This document shows, piece after piece, positions 1 to 12,290 of a DNA stretch of 64,000 bases. The notes beneath the pieces are model-generated. The model had not been told where the DNA came from and did not search any database. It saw nothing but the letters and a program-made list of their open reading frames with translations. The stretch covers positions 60,756,234 through 60,820,233 of the forward strand of contig JBCFYV010000001.1 in assembly GCA_039000515.1 (NCBI GenBank), in the 5' to 3' direction. This DNA comes from Timema cristinae. Lineage: Eukaryota > Arthropoda > Insecta > Phasmatodea > Timematidae. Position numbers and translations under genes: made by a program. Position 1 is the stretch's first letter; each line of letters begins with the position of its first letter.

Positions 1-1344
1 TGGATCCTTCTCCCGAATGATGTTTTCAAATTATGATGCCGTGTCTTGGCACAATCCAATACACAGATAGATACACACGCTTTACATGAACGTGTTCTTT
101 CAAATTTCCTCACAACGGCCAAAGAAGATGTCTGCTTGCTGAGAACTTTACAGCGCATTCGCTGTCATTAGTACACGCACACTGATTTGAGATGGTTGGC
201 TTTGAGAATTGATTGGTTCTCCCGTGCCTAAGATCTCGGGCAGAGTGGACGAAGTATTTAGACCATCCAACCACATATGTGAGTGGTTAGTAGATCTATA
301 CATTATATAAATACAATAGTAATGTGTTTGACTCCTTATTCCACCTTGGATAGAATTGCATGGTGATGGTGACATAATCGTGGCGTGTGATGTCACAACC
401 ATGTTAAGGTTATTTTTGTTTGGTTTTCCCCAGTGACGTAATCATTTGTTAACTGACCCTAACATTGGCGCAGGATTATTGACCTAGTCTTAAGGGGGTT
501 TATTCTTGTCCAAACTTGTTCAATCCCGCCCATTTTATTAGCGCTGTGTGTCCCATTTGATCTTATATGTGCCCCATTTAATTTATATATGTTCCCATTG
601 TTTTTTTTGGCCATTGGATTGAATGCTTGCGTAGGATTGGAGGTTTGCGTGGGATTTTTTTATATTGATGGGAGTGTGCGGTGCTTCTGAAATGGTGGTC
701 GTGTGTTCATTCGGTCTGTCCACCACCTCCAATACAAATTCAATTTTTCAATTATATCCAATTCAATACCACCCCAAAGCTAGGGCGTGGGAACGTGCAC
801 TGGGAATCCTCTCTCGACGGTTGTATAACATCGTGTGAGCTACTGGCCCAGTCCCCCTGTCGCAAACCTCTGAATCTATTTTGGAAATTGACATGTTGAG
901 TGAGGCCACAAGCCCAATGACTCACAACTGGTAGTCGACAAAGGAATAGATCATGACCTTGAAACAGTAAGCTCGTACTTGAGGTCATTGGCCCTGTTCA
1001 TCCTGATGCCGTAAGAAGATATGACTGGTGCCAGATTGGCAGGTAAACAAGTTGATACTCATATATGGTGACAGTTGGGTGACCCGACATGTTGAGATAG
1101 GAATAGGGTAAGATAGACAATCAGGTTTAGCATGAATAAAACACGATATTACATACTTATATATTTATTGTACATTAAAGGCTTTACATGAAAAAATTAC
1201 GTTATTACAGATTTTACATTTTTACACAAATGACACATACATTCACTCATATGCTTTTCTACAGTATCTTAAAGATGTGTTAGTAAAATGGTTTTAGTTC
1301 AAAATCCAACATGTAATAGTTCAAACCGATAATTGGCATGTATA

Positions 1345-1990
1345 TTATGTAGAACTGATAAAATACAGGTTTCTAATGTGTGCTTCCACCATAGGTTGTT
1401 TGAGATCATTGACATCCACGGTCTCTTTCAGCGTGTCGCATACTATCACGACGAGTGTGTCGATCAAATCCTTACACCTAACCAAGACGCGCCCAGCTTG
1501 TGCTAGATAGGCGACCCGTTTCGGTCCACTATCATGTTTCTCGCAGATGACAATCATACGGTACCGCGCATGCGTTCCAGAAAGATACCATGATTAGTCA
1601 GACTAATCTTGCAAGGAGGCTGCGAATTGCTGAAAAACTTTGATAAGACTGACTGGTAGTTAACCAGTTCTTGCAACTCTTCACGGCTATACATATCAAA
1701 ATTCCCTCAAATTTGTCTATTCGGACAAAGGGTATAAAGTTGTTTTTGATATTCATGCTGATGATGATAAGTTTGGCGTCAACTTTGTCTAGCAGAAACG
1801 ACGTGTTGAAAATACTGGTGATGGTGAGTGGTTTACCAGCTTTACTTTACGGGTGCAGTCGTCTTGGCCTTCCATGATGTTTGATCCCTTCGAAGACTGC
1901 AGTGAATATGGCTGGCATGCCATTGGTTATATCCGCTGGAAGTAAGACAGGGGTGCATGCTGATTGTACGCAGCCTCTTGAGGAGTGGAA
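1345..1990 (-). pseudogene. Conserved Polinton unknown, terminal gene (relic copy 1)
   Basis: The last 70 codons are open (1557-1345) and contain DLIDTLVVIVCDTLKETVDV. The matching region of the copy at 14.5-14.7 kb reads NLIDTLVVDVCDTLTESADV. Upstream, KISLTNHGIFLERMRG and SMNIKNNFIPFV also align between the copies but lie in shifted frames. I do not recognise a catalytic motif. Its fixed position after the protease in both copies suggests a genuine element gene. Confidence 0.6.
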
Positions 1991-1999
1991 GGATGATGA

Positions 2000-2590
2000 A
2001 TTCTTGAAAAATGTGTTTTAATAACTCAACACCTTAGCGTCGTTGTATGTATGATTGGTGGGTGAGATTAGGGATAGGAAAGTATTAATTGGAAGGTTTT
2101 GGGTACGATATAGAAGCTACATGAGACAATAATGGCCGCCAACGTCTGAGGCTATGCCGTGAAGTTGTACCGTGTTATGAAACCTGTGGGAAACTCTTTG
2201 CATATAAATGACAAAGGTGACTTTATGTGGTTTATACAGGGTGGAAAACCATAACTTTAAAAGTATTCTCCCACGCCGTTCTTGTCGATTAAGATGGCAA
2301 CCCGATGCATCCGAGGCTTGGTGTGTGGCTCCGTAAAAGTGATGGAGAGTGGAAGGGCGTAGATTCAGCGTGGAAAACATCCAAACATACAGAACGGAAT
2401 CACGGGCTTGGTTTCAGCGCATCTCTTATGGTATGTGTGTACATCTTCAATCACACAATCTGAAATCCCCAAACGATGGAGGCCAAATAGAAATTTCAAA
2501 CAGAACAATGTGCCATGCACATTGTGCGGTCCACTTTAAATGTTTTCAAAAACGAACAAACTCTGGCGTACAGATCTACGACCGGGGTTG
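2000..2590 (-). pseudogene. Adenain-type cysteine protease remnant (relic Polinton copy 1)
   Basis: On the minus strand, pieces in different frames line up with the protease at 13.4-14.0 kb: TMCMAHCSV at about 2520-2490, RVAILIDKNGVGEYF around 2300-2255, and the catalytic-cysteine region SDVGGHYCLM at about 2146-2117. In this copy the His-containing motif reads MHRVAIL, where the intact family has HW, and the first Cys of the CGHYC motif reads Gly. The key residues are thus lost as well as the frame. In Polintons this protease is expected to process virion proteins. Confidence 0.6.
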
Positions 2591-2916
2591 ATGTGCATTG
2601 GTCTAGAATTTTTTTCTTTTCTGCCCCTTGACGCAGACGGTTTCTGCACGCAATGTGGCATGGGAGCTGAGGGATTCGAGCATGCTGTAATCCAAATCAC
2701 TCCTATCCCAGGAAATGCCGTGCATTTTATCAACGGTATAGTTAGGTCTTGCTTTTCATCCGTGGTGTAAAATTTATCTATGGCGTAAGGGGATTTTAAC
2801 ATCCAATGTTGAAGTTATGTACCTCATACAGATAAAACACTCAATTCCTAGACGATAGACTCTTTATTGTCATCGATGTAACTCTGGAAATATACAATGA
2901 CGTCCATGATTTAAAT

Positions 2917-3555
2917 CAGTGGCTCTTAACCTTCTATTACTCGCGGCCTTCTAAATATCCTAAAATATTTTCGTGGTCACCTAGTTTTTACTAACATGTT
3001 AATCACTAATATGTTTTATAGAATAATTGCTTTATTTAATGATAAGTGATTACAATAGCAAATAAATAAAAACATAGAAATTAACTTGTCTAAATGTATT
3101 TAATGGAACCTTTCCTGTTGAATATTTTCCATTAATTTGTATATTCTTGTTTCATTTGTATTACTTAATGCTATTCTCCTGCTAGAATCGTTTTCGGAGT
3201 TGATTTCACTGCTTCGTTTTAACATTTACCATTGTGAAAAATCCCTTTTCACATAAATAAGTAGAAACAAATGGAAGAAAATGTTGAATGGCGATGGTAA
3301 ATAGACGGGGATTATTTGTACGATAAGTGATTCTTATTATCCGTAACTCCTTTCCATTAAAATGGAAAATTGAGAGTCTACTGTACTTACATGCTTACGT
3401 TCCTCAAATTATTTCTTCCAAAATGTCAAATTTAAGATAATTGACTTCAATAAAAAGCAAATAACATTTTAATTATTTTTTGAGGCCCCAGAAAACATTT
3501 CGCACACCCTGTCCCCAGAATCTCCCGCCCCGCGAACGACAGTTAAGAATCGCTG
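2917..3555. mobile_element. hAT-type MITE inserted in the Polinton relic
   Basis: The left end reads CAGTGGCTCTTAACC (2917-2931) and the right end AGTTAAGAATCGCTG (3541-3555), imperfect inverted repeats of the CAGTGGTTCTCAACC type common to hAT elements. The interior is AT-rich with no coding sequence, and subterminal GC-rich blocks (GCGGCCTT near 2943, CCCGCCCCGCGAACG near 3524) match the usual structure. The 8-bp flanks (ATTTAAAT at 2909-2916 and TATTAGAT at 3556-3563) are only partly alike, so the target duplication has diverged. It interrupts the relic between the F54H12.2-like and protease genes and is therefore younger. Confidence 0.6.
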
Positions 3556-3607
3556 TATTAGATGACAGGGGTAAGGGGTGGGAAGTCGCTTATGTTAACT
3601 CCCAAAA

Positions 3608-4630
3608 TTAGTCACAGCGTTTCTGTCCTTGTCGATGGTGATGATGTTGTGGTGATGATGTTGTGATGATGATGTTGTGATGATGTTGGCACTCGCCATA
3701 CATGATACAGTTGATGGTTTCAGGGAGGAACCTGATGTTCACTTCAATGCTCAGAGATCCATGCTGCGTCAAATTCCAATGCGATGTCATGTGGGTGGAC
3801 AAATTATGTGTGAGATTGACAACCATTAGATGATATCTCTTAGTATAAGCTTCCCGTGTGATGTCACTACCTTCGTTCATAAAATATTTATCCGTTCTTT
3901 AAAACAATAATTGGTAGGACGTGAAATAGTTGCCGTTCTAAAAATTGGGCTGTATTGGTTTTGACATGTGGCAACAACACAAAGGGTACTACTTTGACAC
4001 GCAGCACTAAAAGATGGGTTTCAACGATGTGAGCATTAAAGTGATTTAAGGGGCAGCCATAAGACTAAACCCATCTCTGGAAAGGACCAACTTGACTTTT
4101 GAGTTCATTGCCGTTTAAATTGTATTTCTCTTGGTTAAACATATGACCGTGTAGAATACCCCAAAAGAAAAACTTTGACGAGACTCGAATCCCTTGTTGT
4201 TGGCGGTAACCTCTTAAAAAGGTGCCGGGGCTATCTGTGAGCCACAGGCCACAAGTAAAATGTGCTCTTTTGGATTCGCTGTTTTAATTGAGCAGCGTCT
4301 TAATGTACGATCTATATGCCTACGTGAGTGGGGAGACTAGTTGTTTGTTTTAAAACATCCACCCGTGTGAATATTGAATGCAACCAATGGTTGACGAGAG
4401 CGATTTAATCCACCTCGGTGAAAGCACCACCATTGGGTTTCATGATAGCTTCCCTGAGAAAATATCATGGTATGTGAGAGATCAATATAAAACTTTACTT
4501 GCCCGTTAACGGTAAATTCGATGGGCGAATCATCGGTGAGGGACGAGACAGGTTTGAACTGGATCTATTGTACACTTTTGAGACTGGTTTACGTCGGTGA
4601 AGCGTAAGAGAGGTCGAGTTCGCTACTGGC
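3608..4630 (-). pseudogene. F54H12.2-like protein remnant (Polinton structural-type gene)
   Basis: The C-terminal third is well preserved at 3880-3690: it contains NEGSDITREAYTKRYHLMVV followed by a segment ending in LPETINCIMYGE, a pattern I recognise from the F54H12.2-like family of Maverick-derived proteins in invertebrate genomes. The middle (about 4100-4620) is in several frames, with short matches such as FYLWPVAHR. The family is regarded as Polinton-derived and probably capsid-related, but I cannot assign a fold from this sequence. Near 3640-3690 a GATGATGTTGTG simple repeat has grown over the 3' end. A MITE (2917-3555) begins just downstream. Confidence 0.65.
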
Positions 4631-4639
4631 ATACTAGCA

Positions 4640-5030
4640 TATATGGGGGTGTAGAAAATACATTTCAACTAAAAATATATACCACTTCTTTCTTCCTCTT
4701 CTTCTCTTTAGTGACCTTTACACGTCGGTCAACGACAGAAGACTGACGTGGGTGCTTCTTACGACGCCTTTATAGCCTGAGTCGTACATCATTGTGTCCA
4801 TCTCCTCCGCCTTTCGTTTCAGGTCTATTCCAGCCTCGCTGGCACGTTGGCGTAGGGCCTCTCTGAATGGACGACGCTGATTGGCAACCTAAGAGATTAC
4901 GTAGATACCCGTATGTAGCACCTGTTTTCCTATGGCTTTAGCACCGTTTCTCAACAACGGTAAGATGCTCTTAAACAAGCCACTGAAAAAAACTTCTTAT
5001 TTCATGCCCACGTTGATAAGGAACACCATG
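4640..5030 (-). pseudogene. Short hydrophobic/basic Polinton protein remnant
   Basis: The minus strand reads GLFKSILPLLRNGAKAIGKQ at about 4986-4927 and, after a stop, an arginine-rich stretch ending in a Lys/Arg/Glu-rich tail near 4690. Small proteins of this type, an amphipathic glycine/alanine-rich segment with a basic tail, sit between the virion-type protein and the F54H12.2-like gene in related elements. A membrane-active or core role is only inferred. It is no more than about 110 codons and is interrupted. Confidence 0.45.
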
Positions 5031-5105
5031 GTATATTAATGATATTCCTGATCTATCCTGGTTGATGTAGTAGCTTTGTTAGGGACAGTTCATGTTGAGC
5101 AGCGA

Positions 5106-5990
5106 CTAAAATGAAGTTTCACGCACACACTTTCCTAACTTGAATGGCACAGGTTCACCCGTGTCTGTCCTTATATTGATTTCCAAGCTTTCAATTTCCC
5201 GTCTAATTAGGTGCACGTAGTATAATGGAGTATATATAACGGTCTTATGCGTGCTGGAGACATAGTTGGAGTTGTTGATACCTACGATACGTAAAAGTGG
5301 TGCCACATTGTCACCCACGTTCTGAGAATTGACGATATCCGTGTAGATATACATTTGGGAGGGTAAGCCCATTAGAAAGTTGTTGGCGTGCAGTGACTTT
5401 TAGACTTTGATCAAATTGGTCTTAGGTTCTAAACCGACCTGTAGACTTAATTGACTAAATATAGTCAACAGCTGTGTATTTGATAAAGTAGTGACAATAT
5501 CCACTTTTTTGTTAGCGTTTGTGTACTTGAATGTAACTCCAGAATCCATTCAAATGACTCTACATCGTTTAGGGTCTTCACTAAGTCATGGATAGTGATG
5601 TAATTTCCAGGCGGGATGTGATCCTTGAATATTTGTTCCACATCGTTAGCGTCCACCCAGTTGTACCATATAATATTTTAGCCCTTGGATACGGTGGTGA
5701 AAGAACAAGGATATAGGAGTTCGGTGAGAGCGACTTCCCCCTATCTATCGGGTTTAAGAAGATAAGGTAGCTTAACGGTGAAATTTTTAAGGGTATTTTA
5801 TGGGAAATATCCCATAGAACTGTCGCTCAGCAAAGTGATGTAAAACTTATCCTTCATGGTAGGGCGCTGACGTAACGGGCAGGAATCCAATAATTAAACT
5901 TGGCAGGGTAACCTTTCCACTGAACGCACACATTCCTTCTTATGTATTTAACCTTGACACGTACTATATTATCAACAATGAAAGTTTCGA
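5106..5990 (-). pseudogene. Integrase chromodomain tail followed by F54H12.2-neighbour virion-type protein (broken)
   Basis: The first 100 bases, read on the minus strand, encode a chromodomain-like tail ending in VQWKGYPAKFNYWIPA, the kind of C-terminus seen on Polinton integrases. From about 5860 a second protein starts with DKFYITLLSDSS and continues in three frames to 5106. Its best preserved segments are VDANDVEQIFKDHIPPGNY (about 5650-5590) and IYTDIVNSQNVGDNVAPLLR (about 5355-5296), ending in RTDTGEPVPFKLGK. I recognise this family as the usual companion of F54H12.2-like genes in arthropod Polinton or adintovirus-like elements. Its precise role is not known to me; a structural role is an inference from context. 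Several stops and frame changes make it a pseudogene. Confidence 0.65.
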
Positions 5991-5999
5991 GAAGACGTA

Positions 6000-8900
6000 C
6001 GTGTTGCATTTCAGGTTCTAAAAATGTCCCCTAAACCTAGGGATGTGGAAAAGGTATCAATACTTTATTAATATCAATATTTTCCTTTCGATACTAGTAA
6101 TTTTTACTCGATAGTTTTTTCCCGATCCTTTTGCTGATATTAGTACTTGCACTCAGGTATTGTATCGGTGTCGAAAGAAACATTGATTAGCTATCATGTT
6201 GGAATTAAATGTTTACTAGATTGAACTTTGGTGGAAGAACAAATGACACTATTTCTCAACTATTACTCATTTTTTACAACTTTAGAATTCATATATTTTA
6301 GCTCATCATAATTCATAGCTGTTCTTTCATCTTTATTTATCAATACACTCTGATGCCTGGGTGAGTTGCTACCAGTCTACTATCCCTTCCTTTATCAATG
6401 AGGATTGTCATCACAAACTAAACAAAATAAGCTTTTGTGGAGATCAATAAACTCATTCAACATAAGGGTGCTCAGATTAAACGAAGAAGAAAAGTTTATA
6501 TTTTTTGCTTAAGCATATGAATCATGACAAGGCTTTCATTCTTTTATTGTTTGTCAATAGTTAATCATCTTGATCTTGATAGAATTTACAAGCAATGAAT
6601 GTAGTATAAAAGTTGCACCTCCAAGTAGTGATTTATGTTTTTTAAAAAGTTGGATGTAGTACAGGAACTAGCTCATGTCACCTCTGCACTTATATGTGCC
6701 CTAAATTTTATTACTGGGCCTTATTACATCCATATAGAGTGCTAAAAAAAATTGGTCAATTTACATATTCGTTTGGCTTGCATATTGGAAAATGGCCACC
6801 ATATTGCTTAATATTCGACCTATTGTATCTCCGTAAGCACTAATCCGATTTTAATGTTTTATAGCTTATTTTACTCCTTTTTTTTAAAGATAAATAAATA
6901 TTGTTCTTACATATTTTTATGAAACTAGTAATTTTTGAACAAAAATTAAAAAACTAAAAAGTAGCAAAAGATTGTGCTTATTTTCACTCTAGTGTATCTA
7001 CGTAACTAATTGATCCGATTTTAATGCTTTATGGCTCAATTTACTCCTTTAATAGGGTTGGTAAACTTTGTTCCTACACATGTTTGATAAACCTAGTAGT
7101 TTTTTAATAAAATCATATCAAAGAGAAATATTTAGTAAATGGTGATTTCCAAGTGCTAAAATTATGATTCTTAAAAGACAATTAATGTTAACTTGAAAAT
7201 TATTTAAAAATAGTATTTAGTAATGAGGGTAATTAATAATTTTCTCAAATTATCATATGATTAGAATTATTTATGAGGGGTTTTGCACTGGTCCAAATCA
7301 CTGTTTTTGCATTTACAAATCAATTACAAGATTTAGGAAAATCTTCAGGCTCCAATGGATCATCTGTTACTTGTGGAATTAAAATGACCTCCTCCATGTA
7401 ACAATACTCTAATTGATTGAGCTATGAAGATACCTCTAAATCGTGAATCCATTTGTAGCACTGAAAGTACTAATGATATTTTGCAGTTCTATACTCCTGT
7501 TTGAGCTCATAGTAGCAAACGGATTTCCTTATTTCTCCATAAAAGTCATGATACTTCTGGCACTTTGCTCACCAGCAATGGTAGTATTTTTTGAAAACTC
7601 ATGATGCAAAGAGTATTCTTCTTTATACAGAAAACCACAATAACCACGCAAACTTGTGCTATCTGGGCTTTTTCATATTTGATAATATCATGAAGGACCA
7701 CTGCTTCCTTTTCCCTCATCATTTAAATGATTCTTCCTTGAACTTTTGCTGGTTTGTTGTAATTTTTCTCTTGTGCTTGACTTATAGCCACACAACGAAA
7801 TCCCCACTGTGTGTGTTTTCACAACAAAGTGTCCAGCTTGGAAAGTAAAATTCCATGGAAAATGTAAGGAGTCCTCTAAGAAAACACTTGCCCACCAAGA
7901 ATAATTAGTCTTATCAAATGCAAAAAATAAGAGGAATTTCATGCATTAGGGCACTGATATTTAAATACCCAATTATTTTTATTTATCAGCTCGTATCTCT
8001 CATTATAGGAAACAAAGTTTTCTGAAACTGGTACCAATACCGGAATGTCTCATTGTCACTACACTACACTACAAAAAATGTATATATCTTTAATAATATT
8101 TGGCAGTTGACATTTAACAGTTTCTGCATGGGTTCTTATTCCTTTCATATCTTAAACCTTTGTATACTATATTAAAATTGTAACTTATTTGATTGTCTTC
8201 TGGTACATCCTTATTTTCAATAACTACCTTGAGAAATAAGCGTTCCAAAGCTTCGGTGTAAAACCCTTTCTTAACACGTTAATAATGATTTCCATCTCTA
8301 CAACGTTTGGGCCGAAGGTATCAGTTTCATTGAAAATGTTTTCCACTCCATTTCCTGCTAATTTATTCCAGAATTAAGTTAGAAAACTCTTTTGGCCCTA
8401 GGGGTTGTATTTCTCTTGCTATCCTGTACACACCTTCATCAGCCCACAGGGATTCTGTGTCTGATCTACCGTGCCCAGACAGTCTTGATAGTTTTTCATA
8501 GATGAATATATTGCACTGAACTCAGTTACAGTGTGAGGAAGTATTGGCGTGAAAGCTCTTATGGTCTGTGGAATATCTACATTTGACAGTATACTATTGT
8601 ATGCACTCCAGGTTGGGATATCACAATTATCAGGGTCATTCTATAAACTTGTAAAGTTTCTGAACAAAGTCCATTCCAAATCCTGTTCTCTTACTCATGA
8701 TACTGAAAGAGCGGATCTGGTTTCTGTGTGACTACAAAATCTTTGTTGATTTCTCCTCTTAGTGCTAGCTTTTTAAAGTATGTAAGTTCTTGGCATGGAA
8801 GGAGACTTTGTAAGGAACGCATTCCTTACTTATCTTCACTTTCCTGTACACTAGCATTCATTTCCATATATTTTCAGTTTCGTTTGGAAAGATAACCAAC

Positions 8901-9980
8901 ACTGTATCATGAAAGCCTCCAATTCCAGAAAGAGTTCACGCTTAGTATTAGAGATTGCCCATTGCTGCTCTTATTGTTATGTTTAGCTTTATTTTGTTGG
9001 GAAGAGCTACACCTTTCCCCTCTGAGTAGCTCAGAATTATTAAGACAAGCACCACGTTAAGACTTTCCAGCGCATCAAAGCTCATACCCATGCCAAGACG
9101 ATTCACTGTCCGGATTAATAACTTGGATCAGTCATTTCATTAATTGTTTGCGTCAATCCAACATGGAAAGGTGTATTCTTATAGCCATTATGTATAAGAT
9201 AAAATAGCATTTAAAAAATGGAATAGCATTTTAGCTATACATGCTCGTAAGTCAGGTACGAGGGACATTTTTTGAGCAAAATTTTTACCAGGACTTTGGT
9301 ACATTTTTTTTATCTCAGTAAAAGAGTGATATACATTTTTGCATTACTGTCTGTATTTTTAAAACCATAATCATAACACTGAATGTCATTAAATTAAGAT
9401 GTCAGCACATTTCTTGATAAATACAGCATTACATATTTCCTCTGAAAGATTAGTTGCGGTTATTTAATTGGAAAATACCATCTGTGATACACAAGGGTCC
9501 TTTGCATAAGTAAAAATAGTACCCTGGTCAAGTTCCTCTATAAGTAAGCTTTTCATATTGCGGTTTGATATATGCTTTTCATTTGGCAAATATTGTTAAT
9601 TGAATTAGTTGCGCAGGTATGAAATTTAATATTATCTAGATTCAAACTGAAGTGTTGTCAAAAAAAACCTCAGTGATTTTTATTACGTCCTTTGAATAAG
9701 CATTTTCATCAACTTCATATTTTTCGCTATCCCTTTGATAGTTCAAGACATACTTCTTTATTTAATTTTTGTGACAGTAAATGTCAGTAAATGTGCAGCA
9801 AACTCGCTGTTTACATTATCCAGTGTACAAGTTCTCTGAAAAATACCATCAAGATAAAAACGAGAGTCGTTTAGTAGTTGTTCTACAAGGAATTCCTCAC
9901 AAATATGGTACAGTTTGGAGTCTGCTTTAAGTTTTGCTTAGTTACAAACTGCACATATTTTCAATTGGGGTTCACTAGAT
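6000..9980. other. No gene recognised; AT-rich, probably intronic or intergenic
   Basis: This stretch lies upstream of the first visible ZP exon. Two related segments, about 6830-6895 and 6990-7055, share a core reading CTCCGTAAGCACTAATCCGA in the first and a close variant in the second, and look like a decayed duplicated repeat. From about 7.3 to 8.8 kb weak protein-like text is visible on the minus strand but I cannot assign it to a family. Earlier exons of the ZP gene are not visible here. Confidence 0.5.
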
Positions 9981-9999
9981 CACGTTCTACTTTTTTTAG

Positions 10000-10345
10000 T
10001 CTGATGCCCACTTTGAATATCGTTAACTATACCTGTTACTGATGCCCACTTTGAATATTGTTTACTACCCCTGTTACTGATGACCTCCTTGAATATTGTT
10101 TTCTACCCCTGTTACTGATGGCCACCTTGAATATTGTTTACTACACATGTTACTGATTCCCACCATGAATATTGTTTACTCTCTCATCTACTAATGCCTA
10201 ACTTGAATATTGTTTACTCCCCTAGTTACTAATGCCTAACTTGAATATCGTTAACCACCCTGTTACTGATTCCACCTAGAATATTGTTTACTCTCCCAGT
10301 TACTAATCCCCACTTTGAATATTGTCTACTATCCATGTTACTGTT
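10000..10345. repeat. About nine degenerate 38-bp tandem repeats
   Basis: A unit of about 38 bp, roughly GATGCCCACTTTGAATATTG followed by TTTACTACCCCTGTTACT, recurs about nine times with substitutions and small indels. The array ends about 80 bp before the splice acceptor of the ZP exon at 10423. Confidence 0.85.
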
Positions 10346-10422
10346 GCATTAAGAAACAAAGCTGTGTGTGTATGATGATACTCCTTATTTGTGTTTAATT
10401 CACTCTCACATATTTGTTGCAG

Positions 10423-10562
10423 GTGTCCTATTCAACCAGATATTATTACTCAGTTCAAATACAACAGCAAGAAGGGAGTAGCAGATGCCACGCTTCGTTC
10501 CATGTTCAAGTTTCAAGATAGCAGTGAAGTGCACTTCCAGTGCGACATCGCTATATGCAAGG
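10423..10562 (+). CDS. ZP-domain transmembrane protein, exon encoding the end of the ZP domain
   Basis: The acceptor is TTTGTTGCAG (AG at 10421-10422) and the donor AAGG|GTGAGT (GT at 10563). The exon starts with CPIQPDIITQFKYNSKKGV and ends with SSEVHFQCDIAICKG, a typical C-terminal ZP subdomain with its ordered cysteines and the 'F.F....VHFQC.I..CKG' run. ZP proteins polymerise at the apical surface; in insects the family (dusky, miniature, piopio, trynity and relatives) shapes apical matrix and cuticle. The exon keeps frame with the next one (phase 1). Earlier exons with the N-terminal ZP half lie outside the window or were not recognised. Which paralogue this is cannot be said from the sequence alone. 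Confidence 0.88.
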
Positions 10563-10700
10563 GTGAGTTTCATGCTTCACACTTCCAGTGAGACATAGTT
10601 GGATGCAATGGTATCGTGCTTCACACTTCCAGTGAGACATAGTTGTGTGCAAGAGTATCATGCTTCACACTTCCAGTGTGACATCGCAATATGCTAATGT
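10563..10700 (+). repeat. Intronic tandem copies of the ZP exon 3' end
   Basis: Immediately after the donor of the 10423-10562 exon, the motif CACTTCCAGTGAGACATAG with neighbouring 'GGTATCGTGCTTCA' text is repeated two to three times. It is a copy of the last about 35 bp of the exon plus the start of the intron (the exon has CACTTCCAGTGCGACATCGC). A further block of the same repeat lies at 15840-15960, just upstream of the next exon. Confidence 0.8.
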
Positions 10701-10944
10701 TATTGGTTACAAAATAATAAAAACAAAATACACTTCTATTTTTAATATAAACATAATACGCTTCTATTTTTAAAAAACTAAACATATATTGTTGCTAAAA
10801 GAGTTTATTTGTATAACTATAACCCCGTACTTATTTATTACCTAGTCAAATGTTATTTTATTTTAGAAACTTTTGAAAATAGTGGAGAAATAATCCATAT
10901 TTATTGGTCTTTCGAAAATCTTTTTGGATATTTACACTATAAAT

Positions 10945-12290
10945 TAATTTTCCTAGCTTTAGCAGATGCAAATTGATCAATAATTTCATCAAAATTTGTT
11001 GTTTCGGTTTCCTCATATTCAATGCTGAGTGAGGCTAAAGCAGAAAGTCTCTTTTGCCTAATTGAAGCTCTCAAATATAATAAGATCAAGTTTATTTTGC
11101 TAAAAGATGGCTCACAGCTGGAAATTGAGCGAGCATTATCTGAACAGCAATTCTTAAGTTTCGAAAAACATTTTCATCTTCATACTGAACAATAAACTTG
11201 ATGTGCTCCTCAGATATAGAAATCTTAACATTTGCACGACTTTTCAGAAGCATCTTGCAATCCAGAATTTCTTCATAAAGCTGGAAACTGTCAATATCAT
11301 TGCTATGGAACTGTCCAAGATTGACACAACGTTTCTTAAAGGTATTTAGACCATCATCATTTGAATCAAGCAATAATCGATTCACATCTAAAATAAGTAC
11401 AAAGTTTGAATCCAAGTCATGCAGATGGACAAATAGTTTTTACATTTCACTATAATTATTATTATATGTTCTTCTTTTGCAGAGAACCCTACATCCTTTG
11501 CTTTTTCATCGGGCATTTGTTTCTTTCTGGGGCGTCTTTCTATTTTAATATCCCATTCATCACACAGTTCCATACCCGCTTCTAGCGATTCGCTGACCGA
11601 TGATTCTCGATTGCTAAAGTAATAGCATTAAAGAGCTTTTAATTCTTAAATCATATGCAGCATCATGATTGTTCATGGTCTGATCTTTTAGTCGTTTTTG
11701 AACAGGATCAATCCAAACAAGAATGTTGTGGCAAAAGCCAAGCAAAACCAAAAAGTCAACATTCTATTCAGCACCAGCTCTGCATCACCTCTTGTATCAA
11801 CATTCTCATTTTGGTCATCAATCGTGGTTTGCAAGACTTCCACTATAATAACAAAATGTTAATGAACTGGCTTCACAGCTTCTGTTTTAGAACTCCATCT
11901 AGTTTAAGACTCAGATTTGACAACTATTGACAGTTTCTTCCAACGGAGAATATAACCTGAAAAGAATTAATAAAGTGACTGAATTGAACAAAAAAAGTCA
12001 CCATCGGTACATCATGGGTGGCAACATGCACTCCAATCAAAGTGATGATTATCACAGTTCACAAAAATAGCTTTCCTAATTTTTCAATAATCCCCTTTTG
12101 AACACCACTTTTATAACCAGCAATAACTGTAGCATCGTCATAGCACTGAGATCGACATACTTCAAATGGTATTTTGGTTATTTTTTCCATTTTTTCCTAA
12201 ATCACTTCCACAATGCTTTCAGAATTATTTTGTTTTAATTGGATAAATCCAAGGAAAGGCTCTTTTACATTAATTTGGTCTTAGTAACCG
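10945..12290 (-). pseudogene. hAT-family transposase remnant, ZMYM1-like
   Basis: Read on the minus strand, the order is that of ZMYM1-like hAT transposases. First comes a decayed block near 12160-12000 (GVQKGIIEKLGKLFL, then LIGVHVATHDV). Next is ELCDEWDIKIERRPRKKQMP at about 11570-11510, and a 107-codon open stretch (11415-11092) ending in AQFPAVSHLL. Last is the dimerisation tail LRASIRQKRLSALASLSIEY (about 11075-11016) ending in TNFDEIIDQFASAKARK. Stops and frame changes separate the pieces, and the catalytic part is not intact. It lies inside the intron between ZP exons at 10.56 and 16.08 kb. Terminal repeats were not found. Confidence 0.75.

Larger units (their letters stand above)
1340..6000 (-). 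mobile_element. Degraded Polinton/Maverick-type relic of the F54H12.2 lineage
   Basis: Reading down the minus strand, recognisable protein pieces occur in a consistent order. They are an integrase chromodomain-like tail (about 5980-5880), a virion-type unknown (5860-5106), a short hydrophobic protein (about 5010-4680), an F54H12.2-like protein (about 4620-3608), an adenain-type protease (about 2590-2000) and a terminal unknown (about 1990-1345). All are broken by many stops and frameshifts. The last two genes are collinear with, and clearly homologous to, the plus-strand copy at 13.4-14.7 kb. Polymerase and ATPase are not visible, and I found no terminal inverted repeats for this copy, so the ends given are those of recognisable coding sequence. 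It is much more decayed than the large Polinton at 44.6-61.1 kb and belongs to another lineage. Confidence 0.75.

Noticed and set aside
420..560. Similarity of ATTCTTGTCCAAACTTGTTC to the 14.9-15.1 kb repeats, as a TIR of relic copy 1
   Set aside because: Match is short and its orientation does not fit the minus-strand relic.
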